NCBI RefSeq assembly: GCF_000471905.2
Contig: NW_006499751.1
Coordinates: forward strand, 6,627,506-6,691,505
DNA: 64,000 nucleotides
Direction of reading: 5' to 3'
From: Amborella trichopoda
Taxonomy: Eukaryota > Streptophyta > Magnoliopsida > Amborellales > Amborellaceae
Shown here: positions 1 through 11,140 of the stretch, piece by piece
Layout of the letters: every line of letters starts with the position of its first letter
Position numbering within the stretch: position 1 is the first letter of the stretch
Notes under the pieces: model-generated
The model's database searches: none
What the model was told of the DNA's origin: nothing
What the model saw: only the letters and a program-made list of their open reading frames with translations
Program-made: the position numbers and the translations under genes

Positions 1-667
1 AATGCTAGGTTCCCCTCACACCGTTAACGCAGATTTTGGAGGTTTTTTAAATATTTGTTTGCTAGTTTCTTGAGCACTCTTGGTCAGGTGTGTGCTATAG
101 TATGTAAAGAATCACACAATTAAAATAATCTTAAGCGCACAATGAACACAAAACAAGAAAGGAAATAAGTGAGCGCTCCGCACTGATTGTGCTTAGCGAT
201 GCATGCTTCCTAGCGAAACTCGCTTGAAGCATAGTATAGATGGAGGGGTAAGCAACCCCTATGAATGTAAAGTCAGAACAATGAGACCAGGCACGGTCCG
301 TGCTATGTCGACCGAGGTCCGAGTAGAGGGTGACTCTAATGGGACACGGTTTTGGGAGGATGCAAGCAGCCCTCGATGTATATTAATTTTATTTTTTTAA
401 AATTTTTTTATCTTTTTTAACCTTGATGAAATAAATTTAAACTAAGAATGGTGAAAGCAGGGAAAACATGGTTTCAATCAAAATTAATAAACTAAAATAA
501 AATAAAAGATTCAGAAACAACATAGACCTATCTGAAGCAAAATATTTTTTGGATATTTTTAAAAGTTTTATTTTGCTCTGAAATTTTGTGGACAGTTACA
601 AGAGAGTCCCAGGACCCAGCTAGAAAAATTTCAAAAAACTCTAACTTGGGAGAAGGGGGGCACCAGA

Positions 668-763
668 GGGCGTGTCGCCCTGAACCTCGGCGGCACACCC
701 TGTGTCGTCTGGGCGGCACACCCTGTGTCGTCTGGGCGGAACGCCTCGTGTCGCACAAGGCAA
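668..763. repeat. 23-bp palindromic minisatellite
   Basis: Two exact consecutive copies of a 23-bp unit start at 690 and 713, followed by a diverged third copy at 736. Each unit holds CGGCACA, a CCC loop and TGTGTCG, which can pair over seven positions with one G-T pair. Diverged copies of the same palindrome recur at about 1945-2012 and 2158-2205. Confidence 0.75.
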
Positions 764-2045
764 ATAGAGTCGCCCAAAAAAGGTTATCTTTTTTAAATTT
801 TTATCTTGTTAATATTGATGAAATAAGACAACTTTAAACTTGGAATAAGTATGAAAAAACTTACTTATGATGAAATAAATTAAAATAGAGTAAAGTAGAA
901 TAGTGTAGACAGAACAGTAAAATATTTGTTTGTTATTTTTAAAATTTTAAATTTGCATTAAAAATTTTTTGACAGTCAGAATAAACCCCTAGGAATATAT
1001 TTGCAAAGTTTTAGAATATTTCGAAACTTTTGAATTTTGGGCAACATGGGGAGTGTTACCCTGGATCTAGGTGGCACTGGTGGTGTCGCGCAAGAGACAC
1101 GGCTGATGTCACTGAGAAAAATCAGATTTTTGAAGCACCAAAACCCAAGATCCTTGTTACTGCCAACTTCTTAGACTTTTTGTGACTGAAAATAGTGAAA
1201 AACGATGAATAAAAATTGTATTTTGGCTCTGGAGTCAAGCTCGAAAGGCTCCACGGTGGGGTGCCGAAGATCTGGTGGTGAAGATCTCTCAGATCTTAAC
1301 ACCTTAAACTAATAAAAAATAAAATGGTTAAAATAATGTGGTAGAGAAGGTGGGACAAATTGAATTAAGATCTGAGGTCAGATCTGCTGGAAAACGAGCA
1401 GATCTACTCTCAGATCTGTGGCAGGGCCAACATGATCCAAGACGTTAAAAAATATGATTTTTTAAGTAAACAAACAAATCAAAATAAGTTGAAAACAATA
1501 AAATAAAAATAGATAAAATGGAAGAAAATGATACCGAATCGGGCCGGATAGCCCAGGACTCCCGAGCCTTCTGGTGCTCGCCCGTATCAGAACCGATCCT
1601 CTTTTTTCTCTATGATCTGAATATTATCCATCAAGTCTTTTTAGTATCGGGTAGTTGTGCCCTATAGACTGTTCTAGGTGTCCTAGGTCTAGAGTCTCTC
1701 AGGCTTAAGGATTGAAGTTCCAGGAGGTTGGGGGTTCCTTGAAGCTGTCTCTAGGTTTTCTAATCTCTCTGAGGTTTCTCTCTATCTCTTATATTTCTTT
1801 TTTCTCTGCTAGGGATTTTCTCTATTTCCCCTCAAAATTCCAAGAAAAGATAGTTTATAAAGGTCAAAATCCATTGGGAATGATATCCTCCCGCAACAAA
1901 CAAATCCCCCCAGTCAAAACATGTTTTTGGAGATACAAATCTGGGCGGCATGGGACGTGTCGCCTGGGTAGCACGAGTCGTGTCGCTTGGGCGGCACGCC
2001 TGGTGTCGTACATAGCAATTTTTATCCAAATTGAGATTTTTCACA

Positions 2046-2340
2046 TCTGGTGTGTTCCTTAGCCTCTTGTGAAGCTCTCAATAAAATTTGGGTTACAACG
2101 AATTTTTTTACTATTTTTAATGATTTGTTTGGTCAAACAAGGCAATTGTAGGATGACTTGGGTGACACGCCCTTTGTCACCTGGGAAGCACGCTCCGTGT
2201 TGCCTAAATCAAAACTTGTCCAAATTGATGTTGTTCAATTTTGGTGTCTTCTTCCTCGTCTTGTGAATCTCTCAGAGAAAATTTGGGTCAAAACAAATTT
2301 GTTTACTATTTTTAATTATTTATTTGGTAAAACAGAACGT
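2046..2340. repeat. Diverged tandem duplication of about 195 bp
   Basis: The sequence beginning CCTCTTGTGAAGCTCTCA near 2063 recurs as CGTCTTGTGAATCTCTCA near 2258. Both are followed by AATTTGGGT, then a T-rich run ending in TTTGGT and AAAC. The copies are clearly related but have many differences. Confidence 0.6.
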
Positions 2341-2540
2341 TTAGACAAATCTGAGTCAAAACAAGGTTTCTACAGGGTTCCGAGCAGGCAAACGGGTTTT
2401 GGGTTGCAACGTAGGTTGTGTGAACTATAGCTTTGGGTTTACTAGGTTAAGTGTTATCCTAAGGGTTCAGGAAACCATAAAACTTGCCAGAATTAAAATG
2501 GGGTTTTTACAAAGCATAGTACCTCTCGTGCATCTCCTGT

Positions 2541-3551
2541 CCAGCGTGTTCTTTGATTTATATATTTAGAGAGCGGGAACCTGTTGTAAGACTGATGCTT
2601 GCCCCCGGTCTAAGATGTTTGTGCCTTGGAGAGGTCCAAGGTTTGAGGGGTGGCTTTCTTAGTGTCAGTCATGGTGACAACCACAATAATCACGACCTTT
2701 TTTGGTTTACTTGATTGTTGGAACGGGAGTACAAGCCAAAGGGTTGCTAACGAGACCCACCATGGTGCCTAGATAGACTTCTATACGAACTGTTTAAAGA
2801 TGAGCTCTGACACGGAGGGTGGATTGGAGGCCTCAACCTGCCGAGAAATTTTGAGCAACATATTTCGTATGTAGGTTAGAATTGCGTCTTTTTCAGTTAT
2901 GCAACTGGCATGAAAGGTTGCCAACTCTCTCCATCGGGCGATGAACTTGTCAACTGGCTCACTAGGGTCTTTAGTCAAAGTGAGGAGCTCGATGGTTTCC
3001 ACGTTTCTCTGGACTTTATAGAAGCATTGGTAAAACAACTGCTCCATTTTTTGCCGTGGAGGCAACTGAGCATACCACTAGAAGGCTGGCCCTTCAAGAG
3101 TCTCGACAAACTGACAGAGGAGGAGTCGCCGTCTCTCCACAGGCCACTTGGAAGTGAGAAGTATGCTGGTGCAGGGATGTAGAACCATTGAACAGGGGGA
3201 GCTTCCATTTTTGGTAGTTTGGGGGAAACGACACCTTATTAATGTACGAGGGGTACGGATTTGGTAAAGCGACACCTCTTTCAGGCCTGGGACCTTGTTC
3301 TTGAGACTGTGGGTCACCATGGCATCTATATCAGCTTGTGAAACCATGCGGGAAGCAGAGCTGTCTTGGGAGACCAGTGGGGGACTTTGCTTAGGAACTG
3401 TTTCTTCACCAAACGGGGGATCGGTCTCTTGGTGAGAAGAAGGGGACCTAGAGATTTCTAGGCGATCCATCTTTTTGAGGATGGACTGCATCATTTGCTC
3501 GAACTTGTTCATCCACTCTTCTTGGGCGTCATTTGGCTCGTTGATCACCAT
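2541..3551 (-). pseudogene. Fossil gag region of E1
   Basis: A minus-strand frame begins with MVINEPNDAQEEWMNKF, an opening shared with E3 (MVINELDNAQEEQMNWF). Further in are the run VSQADIDAMVTHSLKN and, lower down, FYKVQRNVETIELLTLTKDP with KFIARWRELATFHA. These match the gag (retrotrans_gag type) core of plant Ty3/gypsy elements, which forms the capsid-like particle in the cytoplasm. The same blocks occur in X, E3, E4 and E6. The region is a fossil with a few breaks. Confidence 0.75.
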
Positions 3552-5121
3552 GACACTGACCGTTTCTTCTGGAGGGTCAGAGCCAGGTGGAGTAGTGGAC
3601 TGCCGAGGAAAGTTGGTCTACAAGGGCTCAGCATGCCCCGACTGGACTCGAGCCTTGTATGCCGATTGTGTGAGGACCGGTTCTTGACGGTCTTGGGACC
3701 ATGACTTCTTGGCAGTAATTACTGAGCAATATTCTTGAACTTGCTTAGGTTCTGAGATCTAAAGAGGGAAAAAGGGATTATGAGGCAGGAGGTCATCAAA
3801 GGTGGTAACCTCAACTGCCTCAAGGGCCTCTCTGATCATGATCTGTAGGACTCTCTTCTGCTTGTTCTTGAGGTTGTGATGGACTTCACTCTAGAACCGA
3901 GCCTAAGATTTGGACTGCCCCATCTTTCTTGAGAATGTCAGGGTTGTGTCCATTATTTGGAGTAGAGAATAGGGTCCAAGGACGGAGGGTAGTCTGGGCT
4001 GCTGCCTTGGAGGTTGGAGGCTTATGTCTGACATCAGGCCGTTGCCTCGAATTCCCTTGTGAGGCCTCGCTGCATGCTTGACTTAAGGTGGCTGAATCAA
4101 GATGGTACTATAAGGGAAAACCTTTGAGTACCAAGTCTCAAGGTGCATGCTTGGTGAAGGAAGAGTGACAGAAGAAGGAACTGGTTCATGACTCTGCCTG
4201 AGTCAGGATCGGGGAGGAACCTGCAAAGCTAGTCCGTGTGCACCTTTAGGGTTAGCTGTCCGGGTGACTTGAGGGTCAGCCCAGGCTCGATCAGCTGGCT
4301 CAACCTTAGGAGGTCATGACCCACAAGCTTGTGTCAGTGAGGAACCGGGCGGGAGCTTATCTCTAACAGGGTAAAGATGTGTGTGTTGAGAGGGAGGACA
4401 GAGCGGTCGACCCTCGTATACTCGAGCTGACGCAGGACTGGCACTGCCCTGAGCTATGGGATGCAGATGCGTGGCGCGTGCGGGGTTTGGCTCAAGAAGG
4501 CCTTGCCCTGGACGTGAGCTCAAGGCAGCATGAAATTTTCCCCTAGGTGTTGCTCGAGTGGTTGGACCAAGAGCCCTTAGGTGTGTGCGAGAGGTTGAGA
4601 CCGTAGGGTCTCTTCCTCAGTGTGTCGAGCCTCTAGGTGTAGAGGTTCGGAGTGGTGAAGGAGTAAGTGGGGTTGCCTTATGACAACCTTCAAGAGCGAT
4701 GCAACCTGCTTGCCTCTCTCAAAAGTGATCAGGGTAGCCTTTTGGCATACCTCAGCAATCTTACCAGCAAGGGGCTTGCAAGTAGCTGGGTGCGTGCTGT
4801 GTGTGGTAGCAGTTGTGCTACCAATGCGAGGGGCCTTGGTGGAGGGTCCACCAGGGCAAGGAAGCGGGGAGTCAGGGACCTTAAAATCCCTTCTCGTATC
4901 AATCCAAGAAAGAACCTTGGAGCCAAATTGTGAGTCTTGACACAGAAGGAGTGTAGGAAAGGAAGCTTGAACAGTTCGCTTCCCTAGGATGGTCACGAGT
5001 GTGGGGATGAGAAAATCCCCAACTTGGACAAATAGGTTAAACAACTTAGATGCTATAGAATGTAGTGCAGAAAATAAAAGGTGATACTCATCAAGCAAGA
5101 GCGAGCCAACGAAGGGGCAAT
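3552..5121 (-). other. Leader between primer-binding site and gag (E1)
   Basis: This is a long leader of about 1.57 kb between the primer-binding site and gag. The part at 4577-5233 is open on the minus strand and has counterparts beside the primer-binding sites of E3, E4 and E6, including a recurring run FLIP..., a block reading RRDFKVPDSPLP, and a block reading STKAPRIG followed by THSTHPATC. Extra frames upstream of gag are known in Ogre-type elements. Whether this one encoded a protein is not certain, because similarity between copies also follows from shared DNA ancestry. Confidence 0.5.
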
Positions 5122-5124
5122 GAA

Positions 5125-5142
5125 TCCCCAATGGAGTTGCCA
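5125..5142 (-). promoter_or_regulatory. Primer-binding site of E1
   Basis: On the minus strand this reads TGGCAACTCCATTGGGGA, starting three bases inside the LTR end at 5146. The same site in E2, E4 and E6 reads TGGCGACTCC(A)CT..GGG. Ogre-group elements are known to use a tRNA-Arg primer with a site of this kind. The tRNA match itself could not be tested here. Confidence 0.8.
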
Positions 5143-5145
5143 AGC

Positions 5146-8100
5146 TGGTTAGGTTCCTCGATCTCACCTCCCCAGATCTAGGTGATCGGGTGACATGTGT
5201 CATGGGTTTAGAAGACTCGGGACTTGAGATCACTCTTGAGGAACCTCGTTAATAGAACAAGGGCAACTGTCTAACTAGTGTGAGAGGAATTTTGGATGTG
5301 AGGTGGGGACCAACCTCACTTGGGTCCGTGACTTACTCGGGCTGACTCGCGTGGGTGCTCTCTTAGATCACGACATAAAGCCCTCCAACTGCTTCAGCTG
5401 GTTCGAAATCACCTCCCTTGACCTGCAATCTCCTTGTTTAACTTGCAGGATAAGTGAGCCGAGGGGGACACCCTTATCTTAGGGCAATGCACACTCATAT
5501 GGAAAAGAAGATGAGAAATTAGGGCGAAGAAGTGGAAAGTTTGAATAAAGGTCGAAAAGAGAAGAGAACATGATGAAGGGACGAGACTAACATGAAAGTC
5601 AGATAGTGACCGAATCAAAGTGGTAGATAGACGAGCATGGTATTCAGGACCAGCACGACAACAATAATACTCAAACTGAGGTGGATATGACTGTCCTAAT
5701 TTGGTGTAGCAGTAAAATGCACATGGTACTCAAGACCAGCACGACAGCAATACTACTCGACAGCCAGACAGCTATGGTAGTGCTGGACTAAGTTAACCCT
5801 CAGCCAAGTGAGAAGAGACGAGAATGAGGAGAAGGTGCGAGGCGGTGAAGAGATGGCTTCCCGACGGCACTAAGCGTCGCCACCCACAACCTTAGAGTAG
5901 CAGTGTCATGGCCCTTGGATGGTGCTAAACACTGCTACTCATGGTTGGAGAGCGAGAAATGAACTACAGGCGGTGCTAGGCATCGTCGTTAGTAACACGA
6001 GAAGGCAAATGCCCCTTTGCGAGTAGCGATAGCCTCTTGTTAAGTGAGCAGTGATAGCCCCTTGTGAAGCGTGCGGTACTAGCCCCTTGTGAAGCATGCG
6101 ATGATAGTTCCTTCTGAGGCAAAAGGCGATAGGCGTGGGACACAAGACAAACTTGCTGACGACGATGGGCACCGAGCGCATGAAGGAGGCATGCGGACGG
6201 CGATGGGCACCGAGCGCACGAAGGAAGCTCGCGGACGACGATAGGCACTGAGCGCAAGAAGGAAGCTCGCGGACGGTGATAGGAACCGAGCGCACAAAGG
6301 ATGCTCATGGACGGCGATAGGTGTTGCCATGACCCTTCGTAGGCAGCGATAAGCATCGCCGTCTATGATAGGCATTTCCATTTACGATAGAGGCACAACA
6401 AGGGAAGAACCCTACGGGTGGTAATCGGCTTTGCCATTTGTGCTCCTCGTTGAGACGTCGAGGACACATTTGCGGACGGCTATGAGCAGCGCCATCTGCG
6501 AACCTCGCTGAGAGATAGAGATGAATGAAAAGGAGGGGAATAAAGCTCGTGCGTGGTGCTGCCATCGCCATGCGTGACCTATGAAGCCACAGGAGGGGGG
6601 AAAAGAAAAGAAAGAGGCATGCACGACATTGCCACTGAGGTGCATGAACTTTGAGGGAGGCTCAGACGAAGAAGAAGAAATAGCAGAAGAAAGAGAAGAT
6701 GAAAAGAAAAGAAAAGAAAATAAGAGAGAAATATTTACCTTGAGCTTAAAGGTATCGATCCAAAATTTTCTCTCTCCTTCCTCTCCCTCTCCAAATGTGA
6801 CCCAACAATAAGAAAAAAGAGAAATTTTACGAAGCAAAGTTCTCTTTAGCGAAGGGTCTACGTACAATGGTAGTACGTGTTATACATAGAGTTGTGCCCA
6901 AACATGAGTGGATTGATCAAAATTAAAACTAATTGTTGGAAATTAAAATTTAATTGAATTAAAAAATTAGAAAATAGGGTGAAAAATGACTAATTTGCCC
7001 CTTCCTAATAATTTGTGGAATTTCATAATAGTTCGTGTGCTGCCCTAGAACATGCGTGATCTTTCATGGATGATCTGGGGTTGTTCTGATGCTCGTTTGA
7101 TCTAAAGATAGATGTTCCCTTGTAGGGCTCGGCATGTCGATCGATTTGATATCAACTTCGAGCCACATATCGTGTTTTTAGGCCACGATCATGCGACTTG
7201 AAATTTGGATGAATCTTGAAACTTCAGATCGATATTGTGCTCGTTCCTTGATGTTTTTCTATGATTTCTTCATTGGATCACACTGAGCATGTCATGATGA
7301 TCGTGTGGCAACAAACGCAGCTCGATTTCGTGTCGGGATGAGGATTTTAAAAATTTGGAGTTTTTGCCGAAATCTTGGATTTCGATGCCAGAATTTGCAA
7401 TCACATCATCAGCTTCATGTGCGAAATCCGACCGTTCATCATGTATGGGATTCGGACTAAAGATAGCCCTTGACCTTACACATGCGATGGAACTAGTTTT
7501 ACATCGATCGGGTTTGCGAGAGCCGTGATTTGACTGCTCGAGCGAGGCACGATGCTACTGATTTTCCTGTAACTTTCTTCACATATTAGCAACCTTCTCT
7601 CTAGCGTTTCTTCGAGCTCGGGTGTTGTCACCAGACGTACCACGTATCGAAATGCTCGTCTTGACAAGATGAACATGCTCACAAAATTTGAGCTTGATCT
7701 GACTCAAGATAGGTGATATATGAGCATTGCAAGTCACTGTTCGTGACTGTCCCTTTAATGGAGCTAAGTTGCAGGGTAGCCGCACGGGAATAGTGTGCGG
7801 CTCCTCCTGTTTTGATCTTTTACCTATAACGTCTTCCTGGAATGTCCGTTTAAATTGAAATTTGACCCTTGGGGGTTTTCAACCGTGCCGGATCTAATGG
7901 AAGTGGTTCAATAGTAATTTAAGATACCAAAAATATAGTTCTAGTTATAGGATCCGTTTCACGGTGCTGGAGGCTGATCCTGTAGAAATTGTTTCTTTGT
8001 CTGCACTACCTTAGACATATCAGATTGTGACGAAACTTAGCAGGCGGCCTTTTGAAGTGCTTATGAAGAATTTGACCAGTTTTGGGACCATTTTAAAACT

Positions 8101-8193
8101 GTCAAATTTTCGCTGTTTGTTAGGCATTATTTACCAGCTTCTCCCTTTTATTCGACATCGGGGACCCATGATGATGAAAAATTTCTTCCAAGA
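5146..8193 (-). repeat. LTR of E1 (subfamily B, about 3.05 kb)
   Basis: The LTR begins TGGTTAGGTTCC on the plus strand next to the primer-binding site and ends TTCTTCCAAGA, matching the inner end of the E5 LTR (CTTCCAACA). U5 occupies about 5146-6800, the R/promoter zone lies near 6800-6890, and U3 runs from about 6900 to 8193. U3 shares many blocks with E2-E6, such as TTTCTTTGT near 7990 and the CGACAT/GGGACCCATGATGATG end. An ACTTAC at 5331-5336 (GTAAGT on the sense strand) is shared with other copies. Confidence 0.8.
5960..6360. repeat. 38-bp minisatellite with weak hairpin (type B)
   Basis: Units of about 38 bp read like GGCGATGGGCACCGAGCGCA followed by CGAAGGAAGCTCGCGGAC; successive AAGGAAGCTC motifs start at 6221 and 6259. 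CGAGC at 6211-6215 can pair with GCTCG at 6227-6231. The reverse complement of the same array is in the E3 LTR (36600-36960) and a decayed form is in E5 (about 40960-41230). The array lies in U5, downstream of the promoter on the sense (minus) strand. Confidence 0.7.
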
Positions 8194-8959
8194 ATAGCAC
8201 CTGAGAACCTTCAAGAGGCGTCACTTTGAATTTCAGTGGAGGGTGTTGGTCTTGCTTGGCAGGCATCTGCCTTTTGGGAGCATCCTTGGCTTATCGGCAT
8301 GAGATTCTTGCTTTTGGGGAGTTCTTAGAAATGAACTCTTTTAGCATGGAATTCTTATTAGCAGTCTTGTTGATTTTTCTAACTTTGGGTACTTTTCATG
8401 GACAGACCCAGGCCGTTGGAATTTTCTTAAGCTCTTTGTGGTTTCAATAGCAGGGTACTGACCTGTAAACTACTGGGATTTCCTTGTCTGGATCTGGCTA
8501 AAGCCACCTGTGAAGGTGAGCGCTGCATCAACTTGCTTATTGGTTCAGATGCCCTTTCGGGTTTTCACCTGAATAGAGAGGGAAGAGGCACTGTAGAATA
8601 GTTTTCACCAACTTATTTTTTATTGGGCTCTTTTACCCTTGACATTCTTGTCACATCCACCTTTCTTTCCATTTTTACTCATGGTTTCATTGCGGTTTTT
8701 CACCATGCCCAGCTTTTTCTTTACAAAACGATCTTACTCTTGGTTTCATGACCATGCCTGTCTGCCATTTTTACTCATGGCGTCCTTTAGGGTTTCACCG
8801 TGCCTGTTTCTCTTTCATTTTCTTTGAGAACTTTTACCATGGTTTCATGACCATGTCTACTCATTTTTATTTTCTATTATATATATATAAATAAATGGCA
8901 ATGAATTGGTGGTGTTTGAAGGATGATAAAAGTGAACGGTGGTTTTCGAGTTGAAGATG

Positions 8960-9545
8960 GGAAATTGGGGTGGTTTGACCCACTGGTATAGGGGTGAGCT
9001 TTTGTGGGAGGTGAATGGGATGACAATGGCGGGTGAGACTCACTGGGGAATGGCATGAGTTTTTTATGATGGATGACAGGTTGATGGTGGAATACGTGAC
9101 TCATTGGGGTGATGATTTGTGACTTTTGTGAAGGATGAATGGAGTTGCAATGGAGGGTGCTGCTTGCCCGAGGTTGGAACAAGCTTTTAGGTGCTGAGGG
9201 TAATTTATTGGGGGATGGTGATTTCAGGCATGACGAGGGGCATGATGAGGTGACAATGGTTTGATGGTGGATATGGAGGTGAAAGATGGCTTTGGGTTGG
9301 TATGACCCATCAGGTAATTGAGAGTGGTGAGCGATATGACTCACTGGGGATGGGGAGCATGGATGTGTGTGATGAAGGGAATGATGAGGGTGAGGATGGT
9401 GTGACTCACTGGGGATGGTGAGTCACGGTGGCACATGTACATGGATGAGGTCATGGGGACGTGACTTGACCCACTAGGGAGAAAAGCATGCGCATCTAGG
9501 GTTGCACATGGTAAGGGAAAGCTTAACTCGATCCATTGGGGAAGG
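8960..9545. repeat. Degenerate repeat of GACTCACTGGGGATGG with palindromes
   Basis: Motifs of the form GACTCACTGGGGATGG recur with variable spacers (for example near 9050, 9100, 9340, 9403). At 9401-9426 the arms GTGACTCAC and GTGAGTCAC pair perfectly over nine bases around an eight-base loop. Related CACTGGGGATGA motifs recur in the 3' regions of E2 (29400-29580) and E4 (47390-47580). Confidence 0.65.
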
Positions 9546-9929
9546 AGGTATGCGCACACGGAGGGGGCATACGCGAAGAGGGTGAGGCTCTAGGCTCGGT
9601 GCAGAAGGGCTTGGCTTGGTGCGAGGGGCTAGGCCTGGTGAGAGGGTGAACGGGGGTAAAAACTCGGGTTCGAGCTCAGGGCACAGAATGGCTTGACCCG
9701 ACTCACGGCGAAGGAGGCATGCGAGGGTGCACATGGATGCTGGCGGGGCAGCACACATGCATGACACGCATGACAGGAATGCTTGTGGTGGCTAGGTGGG
9801 AGAGACGCGCGCGTGATGGGCACAAGAGAGGAGTGCGTGCATCGGCTGCGCAGGGAGACGCGCACGAGAGAGGAGCATGTGAGACTGCTGCACAGGGGAG
9901 ACGGGTCTTTAGGCTTGGTCTCGGGCTCT

Positions 9930-10175
9930 TGGCCAGGCTTGGCCCAGTTAAGGGGCCTCAGGCTCTGGCTCGGGCTCACGGCCCAGCCCGGCTTGTCTAA
10001 GTGACAAAGCGGTGCACAAGCGACTGCTACGTAGGGCCTCGGGCTCGGCCTCGGGCTCGGGTTGACGGCCTACTCGGCCCATCTACATGACAAAGGGGTG
10101 CGCAAGGGGCGCCTACGACAGAACCTTGGGCTCGAGCTGGAGCTCACGGCCCAGCCCGACCGGTCTGCTTGCATA
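9930..10175. repeat. GC-rich tandem repeat of about 100 bp
   Basis: About two and a half copies of a unit with GGGCTCGG..., GGCCCAGCCCG, then TGACAAAG.GGTGC.CAAG. In the unit CGGGCT and AGCCCG can pair around CACGGCCC. This GC-rich block contrasts with the AT-rich sequence on both sides. Confidence 0.6.
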
Positions 10176-10537
10176 AGAGGGGAAGAAAGAGAAAATAGAG
10201 TCTGTTGGGTCGTATTTGGGCTCAAAGATCCAAACCGAAAGCTCATTTGTGATGGAAAGGTGACCCTCTCTGACCAGCAAATTTTTTTGCACGTCCCGGC
10301 ACTGATTTCACAAAATTCCGACACCGTTTGACCCCTTTTTTACTGTTTTGCCCTTGACCCATTTTTTTTAAAAAAAAGGGGTCTAAGGGCAGTTGGGTGC
10401 TTTTGCTTTTTGTTTTCCTAAAACATCCTTTTTCTTTCTTGGGAATGACCCAAAAAGCATCATAGATGTGGGCGGAATATGGAATTTTTGAGGGAGAAAA
10501 ATGGAAAGGGAAAAAAAGGTAACTTTATGAGGTGGGG

Positions 10538-10545
10538 TATAAAAA
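10538..10545 (+). promoter_or_regulatory. Plus-strand TATA-like box in E0
   Basis: TATAAAAA followed by GGCTTGAGGGCCCATC. The GGCCCA motif is common in plant promoters. It lies antisense to the element, about 2.3 kb inside its 3' end. A comparable TATATAA is present in E2 at 30048. It may be an antisense promoter or a chance TATA; sequence alone cannot decide. Confidence 0.4.
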
Positions 10546-10739
10546 GGCTTGAGGGCCCATCATTTGCGTCGTTGTTCTCATTTGAAAGAATTTAGAGAGG
10601 GAAATCGTGAGGGAGAATTTGGGAAGCAAGCAAAGCTGGGTGGAGCGCAGGTGGTCAAGGAGTGAGTGGAGCGCAGGTGGTCAAGGGACTTCGCACATAC
10701 ATTTTCTTCGTGCTGATGACCGGGATGTCTGGCACCCAA

Positions 10740-11140
10740 GAGTTTGGTGAGTATCCTTTCCTTCTTCATGCTTTCTTTTCGATGCATTTTTTTACTGCTT
10801 ATCTTAGCATAATTAAATGCCATTTTTTAGCACTTAAAAGATTATTTTTGTGCATTCTTGCACTCCTGTGCATCTTTATGTATTTTGGATACTTAATTAG
10901 CACTTGTGGCGCCTTTTAAGCATTTTTTAGCGCCTCTTGCACATTCAAAATGCCTTTTGAGCTTTTAAAATACTTTTTTGGGATTTTAAGTACCTTCTAA
11001 ACATTTTGGGCACTTTCTTTTAAGCATCTTAAGTGGCTTTTGAGCCTTTTTAGCATTTAAAGCATTTTTTAGTGCTTTTTAAGCACTTTTGATGCATTTT
11101 AGGCATTTTCTATGCTTTTCTAAGCATTTTACATGGATTT
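10740..11140. repeat. Low-complexity GCATTTT/GCACTTTT repeat
   Basis: Short words such as AGCATTTT, AAGCACTTTT and GCCTTTTGAGC recur about every ten to twenty bases. The region is T-rich on the plus strand with no credible coding content. Confidence 0.6.

Larger units (their letters stand above)
1..2540. repeat. AT-rich degenerate repeat block of unknown origin
   Basis: This stretch has no coding region that I can support. It is AT-rich and internally repeated. The sequence from about 400 to 790 resembles that from about 790 to 1190: both have a T-rich start, then a TTGATGAAATAA motif, then a TTTTTAAAA tract, then a GC-rich block, giving a diverged tandem unit near 390-400 bp. GC-rich islands at about 668-763, 1065-1110, 1945-2012 and 2158-2205 carry a GGCGGCAC...GTGTCG motif. 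The block ends near 2540, where gag-like sequence of E1 begins. It could be the non-coding part of another retroelement, but no LTR end or primer-binding site was seen. Confidence 0.45.
2541..8193 (-). mobile_element. E1: Ty3/gypsy Tat/Ogre-like LTR retrotransposon, partial fossil
   Basis: Reading on the minus strand from high to low coordinates, the parts seen are one LTR (5146-8193), a three-base spacer, a primer-binding site (5125-5142), a long leader (3552-5121) and gag (from 3551 downward). The element runs into unrelated AT-rich sequence at about 2540, so its other end is not seen. It is broken by several disabling changes. It belongs to the same family as E2-E6. The LTR is closest to those of E3 and E5 (subfamily B, LTR ends TGTTGGAAG or related). 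It appears to have inserted into E0, whose sequence begins just past 8193. Confidence 0.8.

Noticed and set aside
5939-6381. Overlapping minus-strand frames of 100-126 codons
   Set aside because: They are open in three frames at once because the 38-bp minisatellite has few stop codons.
8194-8198. E1 LTR as a shared LTR between two tandem elements
   Set aside because: The sequence past 8193 has no polypurine tract, so simple insertion of E1 into E0 is the easier reading.
10062-10331. 89-codon plus-strand frame as a host gene
   Set aside because: It lies in a GC-rich tandem repeat and the opposite strand is equally open.
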